A DNA stretch of 64,000 bases from Enterocloster hominis (ex Liu et al. 2021) (GTDB lineage Bacteria; Bacillota; Clostridia; Lachnospirales; Lachnospiraceae). The position numbers and the translations under genes were made by a program. A model generated the notes under the pieces. That model saw only the letters and a list, made by a program, of their open reading frames with translations, was not told where the DNA came from and ran no database searches. Where the stretch lies: positions 1 to 64,000 of the forward strand of contig JACRTJ010000008.1 of assembly GCA_014385265.1 (NCBI GenBank). The letters are read 5' to 3'. Positions 7,282 through 14,770 of this stretch are shown here, in pieces (position 1 is the stretch's first letter; every line of letters begins with the position of its first letter).

Positions 7282-8433
7282 ATGAAAATACTCCGCATCA
7301 CCGCACAGGGACTCCCATTATTCAAAAAAGACCTGGATATTTGTTTTTATACGCAGCAACGTGTTTGCGAAGAGGACAAAGACAGTCTTTACCGTTTGAC
7401 GGATAACTACTATCTCCACTCTGCCTGTGCTTTCATTGGAATTAACGCATCTGGCAAGACCTCGGTATTAAAGGTCATTAGCTTAGCCTTAAATATTGTG
7501 AAAAATGAGCCTATCAATCATGTGGAGGCAAAAAGTATTCTTGGCGGAGCGAAGAAGGCTACAATCCGCACATATTTTTATGATAAGCGCAGCTACGTCT
7601 GCTGCTTGGAAACTGTAATTGCAGCAAAGAAGTCGAAAACAGGGGAATATGTGTATTCGATTCTGTCTGAAAGCCTTTGGGAAAAACCGATTGCAACCGT
7701 TAAGTCGAAAAAGTATCTGACAGATTTTACAGGAATGAAGCCTGTAGAGCAGCGCAATAGCGATGAAGCATACCTTTCTGATGATGTCAGCTTTGTCATT
7801 GCACATAATAAAAAGGTGAATGATACAGTGGAAATATTCAGCTTGCTTTCCTATACAAATGTGAATGTGCTTCCATTTACCGAAGATATTCCATTGGAGG
7901 TAATTGCATTTCTCGATCCAACCATTGAGAAATTGTGCTTTGAGCAGACAGAGGGAAAAACATTTATCCACTTGAAGTTTAAGGATGAAGAAGAGATTAT
8001 CCTGAATAATGCGGCAGACCTTGAGCAGTATCTGTCCTCTGGTACGATTAAGGGCATTATTACATTCTCGATGGTAAAGGAAGTTCTTCATTCAGGTGGT
8101 TATCTTCTGGTAGATGAAATAGAAAATCATTTCAACAAGGAAATTGTAACGACCTTAGTGCGCTTCTTTATGGACAGCCGACTGAACAAAAATGGCGGAA
8201 CGCTTATTTTCACTACACATTATCCGGAACTGCTGGATGAATATGACCGAAATGACGGAATTTGTATTGTAAGAAACCGTAACGGCATTACAGCAGAAAA
8301 TTTGAGCTATATATTGAAACGTAATGATATTAAAAAGAGTGATGCCTACCAGAGCGGCTTCCTTGAAGGAACAACGCCAGCATATGAAGCGTATATGCGC
8401 TTGAAGAAAAGCCTGGCTGCTTCAATCAATTAA
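7282..8433 (+). CDS. AbiL/OLD-like AAA ATPase, first gene of a two-gene operon
   Basis: This 383-residue protein has a P-loop GINASGKTS (residues 53-61), a signature segment YLSSGTIKGI (about 253), Walker B YLLVDEIENHF (about 275) and an H-loop FTTHYPELLDEY. This is the AAA_15/AAA_21 architecture of OLD-family and AbiLi-like defence ATPases. The ATG has AGGAGG eight bases upstream. It is followed after 12 bp by a 172-residue gene, a layout like ATPase-effector pairs such as AbiL or PARIS. Together with its location in a mobile element this suggests phage or plasmid exclusion. The exact system cannot be named from sequence alone. Confidence 0.82.
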   Translation: MKILRITAQGLPLFKKDLDICFYTQQRVCEEDKDSLYRLTDNYYLHSACAFIGINASGKTSVLKVISLALNIVKNEPINHVEAKSILGGAKKATIRTYFYDKRSYVCCLETVIAAKKSKTGEYVYSILSESLWEKPIATVKSKKYLTDFTGMKPVEQRNSDEAYLSDDVSFVIAHNKKVNDTVEIFSLLSYTNVNVLPFTEDIPLEVIAFLDPTIEKLCFEQTEGKTFIHLKFKDEEEIILNNAADLEQYLSSGTIKGIITFSMVKEVLHSGGYLLVDEIENHFNKEIVTTLVRFFMDSRLNKNGGTLIFTTHYPELLDEYDRNDGICIVRNRNGITAENLSYILKRNDIKKSDAYQSGFLEGTTPAYEAYMRLKKSLAASIN

Positions 8434-8445
8434 GGAGGCAGCAGA

Positions 8446-8964
8446 ATGGAATTAGCAAAATACAAGGCGTGTATATGTGAAGGCTCTGCCGAAGAAGCTA
8501 TTATCGACATACTGGTTGATAATGATCTTCTGATTTTCAAAAGAGAAGAAATGTTGGAAGAACGTGTTATCCGTTGCAGAAGTGCTAAACGATTTGAGGA
8601 GCGATACTTACGGAAGGGATTCGATGAGCAGATTTCTGTGATACGGATTTTGGATTCTCGCAGAGAGGAATTTCGATTGAGTAAAGCATATGAGCAGAAA
8701 ATTGACGTGGTAAATGTCATTACTGCTCCAGAAATTGAAATGCTGATTATTCATGCGGAAGGAGCATATGATCAATTTAAGCGTTCTGGAAAAAAACCAA
8801 GCGAATTTTGTAAAACAAATCTTCGGATGCATGATGTGAAGTCGTATGATTTTGTGAAGCAGTATTTCAGTAACCCTCAGCTCTTGGTGAAAGCCATAAA
8901 AGAGTATCGCAGAACAGCAAATATCCCCAAAGGAGAATACAGCTTGTCTGATTTGCTGAGATGA
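8446..8964 (+). CDS. Small TOPRIM/RloB-like partner of the AAA ATPase
   Basis: At 172 residues, it starts with AAGGAGG eight bases upstream and 12 bp after the ATPase stop. The N-terminus KACICEGSAEEAIIDILV resembles a TOPRIM or RloB-type start: a hydrophobic strand ending in a conserved glutamate before a helix. An acidic-basic SVIRILDSRREEF follows at about 63-74, then APEIEMLIIHAEGAYDQF, which recalls the PxxExWLL-type helix of RloB/AbiLii proteins. I therefore read it as the nuclease or effector half of the pair, with moderate certainty. An unrelated regulatory role remains possible. A terminator at 9059 lies 95 bp downstream. Confidence 0.6.
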   Translation: MELAKYKACICEGSAEEAIIDILVDNDLLIFKREEMLEERVIRCRSAKRFEERYLRKGFDEQISVIRILDSRREEFRLSKAYEQKIDVVNVITAPEIEMLIIHAEGAYDQFKRSGKKPSEFCKTNLRMHDVKSYDFVKQYFSNPQLLVKAIKEYRRTANIPKGEYSLSDLLR

Positions 8965-9058
8965 GCTTTGCTATTTTGATACATTGGCCGTGACTCAAAT
9001 GGTCACCAAGAGATAAACGGGTACCAGTTTACAGAAAACAGAATAGAATCGTCTTCGA

Positions 9059-9090
9059 TGCCTCGTTGGGAAACCAACGGGGTATTTTTT
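9059..9090 (+). terminator. Terminator of the ATPase/partner operon (twin of 3816-3846)
   Basis: TGCCTCGTTGG pairs with CCAACGGGGTA (two G-U pairs) around GAAA, followed by six T. Loop and left arm match the terminator at 3816. Confidence 0.85.
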
Positions 9091-9165
9091 CTTGCTCCAA
9101 TCCGGCTGCATAGGACACTGAAAAAGTCAAAACGAACCGTAGGTAGTCCTGCAAGGACAACCAAA

Positions 9166-9540
9166 GTGCGCCTACGAGGCCAACGCGAAACCGAAGGATT
9201 CTTGTTAAACTTACTTTGTAAGGACGAAAGTCCGGATGTCCCTTGAAAACTGAATACTCATTCTTCAGGTACATTCCTGTTTGGTCGAGCCTTCGACTGC
9301 ACGCCATGAAGCCCATCGGGGCGATAGCGGTTTCGCAGAAGCAAATGCCGGATTGCAACCGGCGGCGGTGTAAAGCCAGACAGGGACAATGATACTTCCG
9401 TAATTCGCGGTCCGGCCATAAGGAAGGCGGGATGGTTAAAGTCCAATGGAGCAGTGAAGCACACTGCCGCCTGTGAGAAATCCTACATCTCTGGGGTGAT
9501 AAGAAAAAGTACAGAGAAACCATATTTTCAGAAAGCACTG
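9166..9540 (+). mobile_element. Group II intron 5' fragment (domain I region), ORF and 3' end missing
   Basis: The run starts GTGCGCC, the GUGYG 5' end of group II introns. The 11 bases just upstream, GGACA (9155-9159) and ACCAAA (9160-9165), are exact complements of TGTCC (9237-9241) and TTTGGT (9280-9285) inside the fragment, in the correct IBS2-IBS1 and EBS2-EBS1 order. Many hairpins follow, including GGACGAAAGTCC with a GNRA loop, GCCGG/CCGGC and GCAGT/ACTGC. No reverse transcriptase and no domain V lie downstream before the next gene, so the intron is truncated; the right boundary is a guess. The gap 8965-9613 thus holds a terminator, a short exon remnant and this fragment. Confidence 0.65.
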
Positions 9541-9613
9541 CTGGGTGCTGTATCAGCATGATATCTGGCAGGCTTTATCCATATCAGTGTATGGAGATTG
9601 GAGACAACAGCAA

Positions 9614-10036
9614 ATGAAAGAAAACTGGGTTTATCGGCGAGGTGATTTATATCTCGCCAATCTCGGTGTTCCGGTCGGATCAAAGCAGGGCGGTGTTCGT
9701 CCTGTTGTGGTTCTTCAGAATGATGTCGGCAATTATTATGCGCCGACGATCACGATTGCTCCGCTGACATCAAAAATTGAGAAGAAGCGAAAGCAGCCAA
9801 CGCATTTCTTTCTCCGTAAAGCAAAGGGACTGGCAAAACCTTCTATGGTATTGGCAGAACAGCTCGACACCTGTGACAAGGTATGCGTGATTCGCTATCT
9901 TGGGCGGGTAAGTAAGGGGCAGATGCGTGGAATTGACGAAGCTGTAAGGATTCAGCTTGGATATTACATTCCGGAACAGGCAGAGAAAAAAAGACAGGGC
10001 AAATGCCGAAAGGATGGCGAAGAAGGCGATGGATAA
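9614..10036 (+). CDS. PemK/MazF-type endoribonuclease toxin-like protein
   Basis: The protein is 140 residues from the ATG at 9614, with GGAG ten bases upstream; the open frame upstream runs through intron-like sequence. It has the MazF/PemK fold signature: YRRGDLYLANLG (residues 6-17), GVRPVVVLQND (about 26-36) and ITIAPLTSK (about 46). The family cleaves mRNA and is normally paired with an antitoxin. Here no classic antitoxin lies upstream; the next gene encodes an excisionase-like HTH. PemK-like genes directly before xis-int are common in Firmicute elements. The C-terminal tail is strongly basic and overlaps the next start. Confidence 0.85.
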   Translation: MKENWVYRRGDLYLANLGVPVGSKQGGVRPVVVLQNDVGNYYAPTITIAPLTSKIEKKRKQPTHFFLRKAKGLAKPSMVLAEQLDTCDKVCVIRYLGRVSKGQMRGIDEAVRIQLGYYIPEQAEKKRQGKCRKDGEEGDG

Positions 10037-10259
10037 ACTGATTACAAGGAAAGAGGCAGCCAGTATACTGGGAATTAGCGTTAAAACACTGGATGCTGCA
10101 AGAACAGACGGTTTGATCTCCTATGTTCAGTATGTGGAAAACGGCTGCGTTTATTTCACAGAAGTGGGGATTCAAGAGTACATTGCAAAATGTACGCACC
10201 GTGCAAAACCGATGGAACGTGCTGCGACATATCGCAAACCTCGAAGCTTTCGGCGGTGA
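10029..10259 (+). CDS. Excisionase-like winged-helix DNA-binding protein
   Basis: This 76-residue protein starts at the ATG at 10029, overlapping the toxin gene by 8 bp. The segment LITRKEAASILGISVKTLDA is the MerR-like helix-turn-helix of the HTH_17 excisionase family, and the basic C-terminus (YRKPRSFRR) fits DNA contact. Position directly upstream of the integrases is that of xis in Tn916-type elements, where it directs excision. Small size and weak conservation make the family call moderately certain. Confidence 0.75.
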   Translation: MDKLITRKEAASILGISVKTLDAARTDGLISYVQYVENGCVYFTEVGIQEYIAKCTHRAKPMERAATYRKPRSFRR

Positions 10260-10330
10260 AAATCGACATCGTTGAGTATTGACGATGAATCCGCAATAAT
10301 GAAGGCATCAACAGGAATGGAGGTAATGAT

Positions 10331-11539
10331 ATGGCGGCAAGAAGAATGATGCTTCCCGATTATGGTACGGTGAGCATGAAGGGAACGCAGTATTATCGAA
10401 CCCGTGTAACAGATCAGCAGGGACGGAGGGTTTCCTTATATGCAAGAACAAGAGAGGAACTGTACCAGAAGGAACAGGAAGCGATCCAGCAGATTGAGAA
10501 CAAGACGTATCGCCGCAGTACACCCACGGTGGAAGAGTATTGCGAGAAATGGCTGCTGATGCAGTCGGCACAGATTAGGATGACAACGCTGATTGACTAT
10601 ACATCGAAAGTGAAGAACTACATCATTAAGCCCTTGGGCGATATGCATATGGGAGATGTAACAGCAGATGACATTCGCCTGGCACTGTTGGCGGCATCGA
10701 AAAAGTCGGCATCCGTGTACAAATCCGTGAATGTTCTATATAAGTGTATTTTCACGGCAGCAATGGAGAGCAAGATTATTGATGAGAATCCGACCATCTA
10801 TCTGAAGAAGAATGTGGGCGGGATTCCGCAGAGGGATCGCCTCCCGCTTACGGATGAGCAGGTGGATAAGCTGCTGGATGCCATTTACGGCTTGCCGCCG
10901 TATGTGTTTGTAATGCTTGGGCTGTACGCAGGATTGCGGAGAGAAGAAATCCTCGGACTTCAATGGGATTCAGTGTATCTGGATTGCGAGGCTCCGTACC
11001 TTACCGTTCGGAGAGCCTGGCATACGGAGCATAATCGTCCGGTGATTCTGACAGAGCTGAAAACAAAGGCAGCGCATCGGAATGTCCCTCTTCCGGACAA
11101 TCTTCTGGAATGCCTGAAAGAGGCAAAGAAGACATCGACATCAGATTATGTGGTTGCAAACCGGGATGGAGACCCTTTGTCCTATACGCAGTTCAAGAGA
11201 TTATGGCAGTATATCGTAACCCGTACCACCAAAGAACGCTGCTATTATCGCTATGAAGATGGCAAGAGGGTAAAGCATACGGTGAAGCCGGTGCTGGGGC
11301 AAAAGGCAGCACACAATGGAAATGTGGTTTACAGTCTGGACTTTGAGGTGACTCCGCATCAGCTGCGGCACACCTATATTACGAATCTGATTCATGCTTC
11401 GGTTGATCCGAAGACCGTTCAGTATCTTGCCGGTCATGAAAGCAGCAAGATCACCATGGATATTTACGCCAAAGTGAAATATAATCGCCCAGAGCAGCTC
11501 GCAGGAGTGCTGGAAGATGCTTTTGCATCGTGGGATTAA
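10331..11539 (+). CDS. Tyrosine recombinase / integrase 1 (Tn916-Int type)
   Basis: This 402-residue integrase has an arm-binding N-terminus (YGTVSMKGTQYYRTRVTD), a SAM-like core-binding domain from about residue 58, and a catalytic domain. The catalytic arginine is in GLYAGLRREEI (about 200), the HxxR box in TPHQLRHTYI (about 345), LAGHES supplies the next histidine, and the nucleophile is in TMDIYAKVKY (about 377). GGAGG precedes the ATG. It is separated from a second, full-length homologue by a terminator, so the two are expressed separately or the second has its own promoter. The family uses 3' ends of conserved genes as target. Confidence 0.93.
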   Translation: MAARRMMLPDYGTVSMKGTQYYRTRVTDQQGRRVSLYARTREELYQKEQEAIQQIENKTYRRSTPTVEEYCEKWLLMQSAQIRMTTLIDYTSKVKNYIIKPLGDMHMGDVTADDIRLALLAASKKSASVYKSVNVLYKCIFTAAMESKIIDENPTIYLKKNVGGIPQRDRLPLTDEQVDKLLDAIYGLPPYVFVMLGLYAGLRREEILGLQWDSVYLDCEAPYLTVRRAWHTEHNRPVILTELKTKAAHRNVPLPDNLLECLKEAKKTSTSDYVVANRDGDPLSYTQFKRLWQYIVTRTTKERCYYRYEDGKRVKHTVKPVLGQKAAHNGNVVYSLDFEVTPHQLRHTYITNLIHASVDPKTVQYLAGHESSKITMDIYAKVKYNRPEQLAGVLEDAFASWD

Positions 11540-11560
11540 GAGTAAATCAGAAAAAACTTG

Positions 11561-11593
11561 GGGCAGGGATGGTCAAAAATCCCTGCCCTTTTT
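11561..11593 (+). terminator. Terminator between the two integrase genes
   Basis: GGGCAGGGAT (11561-11570) pairs with ATCCCTGCCC (11579-11588), followed by five T. Confidence 0.9.
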
Positions 11594-11685
11594 ACATACA
11601 TTCGACATCCTTGAAGGAAGTGGTGTACGCCATGATAATAAAAGTGACAACACGCAATGTATGAAGATAGATAGGAGGAGAATAC

Positions 11686-12897
11686 ATGGCTAAAAGGAAA
11701 AAGCGTCCTGCTGAACTTCCGGAATACGGAACAGTGATGATGAAAGGGGTACAGTATTACCGTACCCGGATTACAGATGCAGACGGAAAGAGAGTGGCGA
11801 TTTATGGACTGACACGCGAAGAATTGTATGACCGGGTGGAAGATGCCCAGAAGAAAATCGCGGAAGTGGTTTTCCATAGAGAGAATCCGACTGTGGAGGA
11901 GTATTGCGAAAAATGGCTGCTGATGCGGTCAGGAACAGTAAGAACCAATACGTTGGAAGGATACGCGCGAATGGTGAATCGGTACATCGTGGGTCCGATT
12001 GGACAGATGTATATGGACGAGGTGACCACAGATGACCTGCGGCTGCTGATGGTTCCACTCTCAAAAGGTTCTTCCGGAATGTATGGTCAGCTCAATATGC
12101 TGATTAAGAACATTTTTAATTCGGCAGAAGAGAGCAAGGTAATCAAAGAGAATCCATCCAAAACGATTTGCGCAAGAGGCGGAAAGCCTGCGAAACGACG
12201 CGAGGCGTTGACGGATGAACAGACTGCCATTTTGCTGGAGAGCATTCGTGAGCTTCCGCCGTATGTCTTCGTGATGATCGGCTTGTACGCGGGATTGCGT
12301 AGAGAAGAGATTCTTGGATTGAAATGGGACTGCGTATTCCTGGATGAAAAAACGCCGTACATTTCCGTAAGGCGTGCATGGCATGTGGAAGGCGGTAAGC
12401 CGGTAGTCAACACACTTTTGAAGACACCGGCAGCGAAGCGAGATGTTCCGATTCCCAAATGCCTGGTAGCCTGCCTCAGGGAAGAAAGGGAAAAATCAGA
12501 ATCGGAATATGTGATCTCGAATTCGAAAGGAACTGTTTTGACGGAAAAACAGTTTGTGAGGGTCTGGAAGTACATAACAGTCCGTTCTACCGCAGAACGC
12601 TGTTATTACACCTATGTAAATGGACAGTCCATCAAGCATAGAATCAAGCCAAGGCTTGGTGAGCATCAGCCGAATAATCCCAAGCTGGTGTATACGATGG
12701 ACTTCAAGGTGACTCCGCACATGCTGCGGCACACCTACATCACCAATCTGATTTACAAAGGTGTTGATCCTAAGACGGTGCAGTATCTGGCAGGCCATGA
12801 GAACAGCAAAACAACTATGGACATCTATGCGAAAGTCAAGTATAATAAACTTGAGGAATTAAGCAGCGTTGTGAATGCTGCATTCGGGCTGCGTTAA
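11686..12897 (+). CDS. Tyrosine recombinase / integrase 2, tandem paralogue
   Basis: This 403-residue protein is collinear with integrase 1 from YGTVMMKGVQYYRTRITD to LAGHENSKTTMDIYAKVKYN, so the two arose by duplication or by capture of a related element. Catalytic residues are all present: GLYAGLRREEI, TPHMLRHTYI, AGHE and DIY. AGGAGG lies upstream. It ends 107 bp before the rpsI fragment, so this copy is the attachment-proximal one and likely the active integrase for the current site. Differences from integrase 1 concentrate in the DNA-contacting N-terminal half, which suggests different arm or core specificity. Confidence 0.93.
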   Translation: MAKRKKRPAELPEYGTVMMKGVQYYRTRITDADGKRVAIYGLTREELYDRVEDAQKKIAEVVFHRENPTVEEYCEKWLLMRSGTVRTNTLEGYARMVNRYIVGPIGQMYMDEVTTDDLRLLMVPLSKGSSGMYGQLNMLIKNIFNSAEESKVIKENPSKTICARGGKPAKRREALTDEQTAILLESIRELPPYVFVMIGLYAGLRREEILGLKWDCVFLDEKTPYISVRRAWHVEGGKPVVNTLLKTPAAKRDVPIPKCLVACLREEREKSESEYVISNSKGTVLTEKQFVRVWKYITVRSTAERCYYTYVNGQSIKHRIKPRLGEHQPNNPKLVYTMDFKVTPHMLRHTYITNLIYKGVDPKTVQYLAGHENSKTTMDIYAKVKYNKLEELSSVVNAAFGLR

Positions 12898-12923
12898 ACT
12901 GCACCAAAAATTTCGCGATTTCG

Positions 12924-12944
12924 TGGGTTTACCTATGGGTTTAC
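12924..12944 (+). repeat. Tandem TGGGTTTAC repeats, possible integrase arm sites
   Basis: TGGGTTTAC occurs at 12924-12932 and 12936-12944, a 12-bp period, between the integrase stop and the attachment site. Short direct repeats at this place act as arm-type Int sites in Tn916-like elements. The role here is inferred from position. Confidence 0.5.
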
Positions 12945-13003
12945 TGAGAGAGGAAAGCCCGAAAACCCGCATGAATACTGGACTTTTTGGATCAAGGACA
13001 GGT

Positions 13004-13054
13004 GAGTACGGCTTAAAGGCAGCTCGTCGCGCTCCGCAGTTCAGCAAGCGTTAA
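13004..13054 (+). pseudogene. rpsI: 3' end of rpsI (ribosomal protein S9): element attachment site attR
   Basis: Positions 13004-13054 read EYGLKAARRAPQFSKR followed by TAA, the invariant C-terminus of ribosomal protein S9. No S9 coding sequence precedes it; the 100 bp upstream are integrase-adjacent DNA. The native operon terminator follows at 13093. The element has therefore inserted at the 3' end of rpsI and duplicated its last codons, so the intact gene should lie at attL beyond the left edge. The crossover must lie at or just upstream of 13004-13012. Ribosomal-protein gene 3' ends, including rpsI, are known integrase targets in Firmicutes. Confidence 0.85.
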
Positions 13055-13092
13055 TTTCTGGCGGCCAGACAATTTCAAACGGTATTTTACAG

Positions 13093-13123
13093 CCCTCCCG
13101 GGATTTCTTCCGGGAGGGTTTTT
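13093..13123 (+). terminator. Terminator of the native rplM-rpsI transcript
   Basis: CCCTCCCGG (13093-13101) pairs with CCGGGAGGG (13110-13118), followed by TTTTT. It lies 38 bp after the rpsI stop. Confidence 0.9.
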
Positions 13124-13126
13124 GTG

Positions 13127-13306
13127 TCACAGGAACCTGTGCCCTATGACATCCCCCCCCCCGCTGCGGGAATGTATATAGGTGATATAGTTTCCATTTT
13201 TGGCACAGATCAGCTCTCCATCCGGACAGGAAGCCAGAAGCTGCTGTAAGTTCTGGATCTCTTTTAGTAAATGGTTCTTTTGTTCAAGCATTTTATGATA
13301 CAGCAA
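13127..13306 (-). pseudogene. N-terminal piece of a small Lachnospiraceae protein, ending in a G10 tract
   Basis: The minus strand from TTG at 13306 (AGGAGG seven bases upstream) or ATG at 13291 reads LEQKNHLLKEIQNLQQLLAS then CPDGELICAKNGNYITYI. This matches the start of a short hypothetical family in Lachnospiraceae that begins with a coiled coil followed by a C-x-(R/K)-NG-(K/N)-Y motif and normally continues into a lysine-rich half. Here a run of ten G (13162-13153) follows and the frame stops soon after. It may be a truncated relic, or a slipped-strand phase-variable gene. Confidence 0.45.
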
Positions 13307-13381
13307 TCGGATCCCTCCTGAAAATATGAAATGATATGAGAAGTGAAACAGAGAACAGGCTGTCTGTACAGTCAGGGGACG

Positions 13382-13939
13382 TTACGAAACGCCGTCCCCT
13401 GCTGTCATATTTTTATAAAGCCCATAGACCATCCAGGTCATGGAGACCGTAAAGAAGATCTCCAGGGCGCTGCTGACGATCCCTGCCAGGATAAAAAGAA
13501 AGGCAGAGACGGCCACGATGATCCCGATCCCCCAGAGATATGGCCTGTATTCCCTGGGATCCCTCTGGTAAAGCTTTAGGACCGTAAGGAATACGCAGAG
13601 GATCAGACATGCGGCGGCCAGAAAGGCGAAGACGATGTGAAGGTAAGCCTTTAAGGGGAACATTTCCGGCAGATAGGGCGTGGTGACGGCAAAGTCCAGG
13701 AGCACCAGGGCCAGAGGCACCAGCCAGGTTCCCGCGGGCTTTTCCGGCATGCGGCGGAAGATCTTTCTTAAACAGACGAAGAAATAGATCCCGACCATAA
13801 GACCCCAGAGGACAAAGGCCTCGTTCCGGCCCGCAATATTCCCGAGAACGGAGAAGTTTGTGGTAAACCAGTCGCTTCCCGCCACAAAGAGGAGGGTGTA
13901 AACGGGGATCAGGATATAGGCAGTGAACGTGATCAGCAT
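13382..13939 (-). CDS. Six-segment integral membrane protein (DUF998-like)
   Basis: At 185 residues, the chain is dominated by hydrophobic stretches at about 4-24, 43-60, 72-90, 97-120, 133-155 and 158-176, with short charged loops (CLRKIFRRMP, KLYQRDPREY). The order and the GSDWFTTNFSVLGN segment after the first helix resemble DUF998-type membrane proteins. No catalytic motif is visible. AAGGAGA lies upstream of the ATG, and a 289-bp gap with no other gene separates it from the divergent greA-like gene. Function unknown. Confidence 0.7.
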   Translation of the reverse strand: MLITFTAYILIPVYTLLFVAGSDWFTTNFSVLGNIAGRNEAFVLWGLMVGIYFFVCLRKIFRRMPEKPAGTWLVPLALVLLDFAVTTPYLPEMFPLKAYLHIVFAFLAAACLILCVFLTVLKLYQRDPREYRPYLWGIGIIVAVSAFLFILAGIVSSALEIFFTVSMTWMVYGLYKNMTAGDGVS

Positions 13940-14228
13940 GGAGTTCTCCTTTTCTGGAAATTCTTACGCCGGATCCCATGTAAAAGGAAGAAACTCCAGA
14001 AGGCACCCGGCGAATGGATATTGCAGACATTGTAGCATAAATACCAGTCCGGAACAAGCGGGTGAGATTTCCACATGTATACCCATAAAAAGCCTTTGCT
14101 GTTTCAAGGCCGGTACAGGGGACTGCGCCGGCTCTCTTCTGCCGGTTGATTTTTTTCCCGGTCCGCGGTAAGATGGTAGCACGGCGGCAGAGGAAAGGGC
14201 CGCCTTTCATGACAGGAGGAACACAGAC

Positions 14229-14732
14229 ATGTATAATGAACTGACTAAAAATGACATAAAAAAGATGGAGGAGGAGATCGAGTACCGGAAGCTGGTGGTC
14301 CGTAAGGAGGCCATTGAAGCAGTAAAGGAGGCCAGGGCCCAGGGAGATCTCAGCGAAAACTTTGAGTATTATGCAGCCAAAAAGGATAAAAACAAAAATG
14401 AGAGCCGGATCCGGTACCTGGAACGGATGATAAGGACCGCAAAGGTGATATCTGACGATTCAAAAGAGGATGAGATCGGGCTTTATAATACGGTGGATGT
14501 GTATTTTGAGGAGGACGACGAAACAGAAACGTACAAGATCGTCACCACAGTCCGGGGAAATTCCCTTAAAAACCTGATCAGCTCCGAGTCGCCTCTGGGA
14601 AAGGCGCTGCTGGGCCATAAGGTGGGCGACCGGGTCCATGTACAGATCAATGATAAGGCAGGGTATGATGTGATCGTAAAAAGGATCGAAAAAACGGTGG
14701 ACGATGGCAGCGACGCTCTGAGGAGCTTTTAA
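14229..14732 (+). CDS. GreA/GreB-family transcription elongation factor
   Basis: This 167-residue protein has the two Gre domains. The N-terminal coiled coil (residues 1-78) contains ARAQGDLSENFEYYAAKKDK, which includes the D-x-x-E tip that reaches the RNA polymerase active site. The C-terminal FKBP-like domain (about 85-155) includes SSESPLGKALLGHKVGDRV. It rescues backtracked polymerase by stimulating transcript cleavage. The family is usually 155-160 residues, and this one has a short acidic C-terminal extension. Because many Lachnospiraceae have several Gre homologues I do not assign it as the principal greA. Confidence 0.9.
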   Translation: MYNELTKNDIKKMEEEIEYRKLVVRKEAIEAVKEARAQGDLSENFEYYAAKKDKNKNESRIRYLERMIRTAKVISDDSKEDEIGLYNTVDVYFEEDDETETYKIVTTVRGNSLKNLISSESPLGKALLGHKVGDRVHVQINDKAGYDVIVKRIEKTVDDGSDALRSF

Positions 14733-14770
14733 AAACAGCAGCGGACGGCTTTAAGACGGAGGAAAAGGCT

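Noticed and set aside
9166-9540. Free-standing regulatory ncRNA or leader of the PemK gene
   Set aside because: The exact EBS/IBS complementarity and GUGCG start are better explained by a truncated group II intron.
13001-13054. tRNA gene at the element junction
   Set aside because: I first expected a tRNA attachment site, but the sequence translates to the S9 C-terminus and no cloverleaf fits.
13413-14210. 265-codon minus-strand frame over the membrane-protein gene and its upstream gap
   Set aside because: Different frame from the hydrophobic, well-formed membrane protein; composition is that of a shadow frame and no ribosome site is present.
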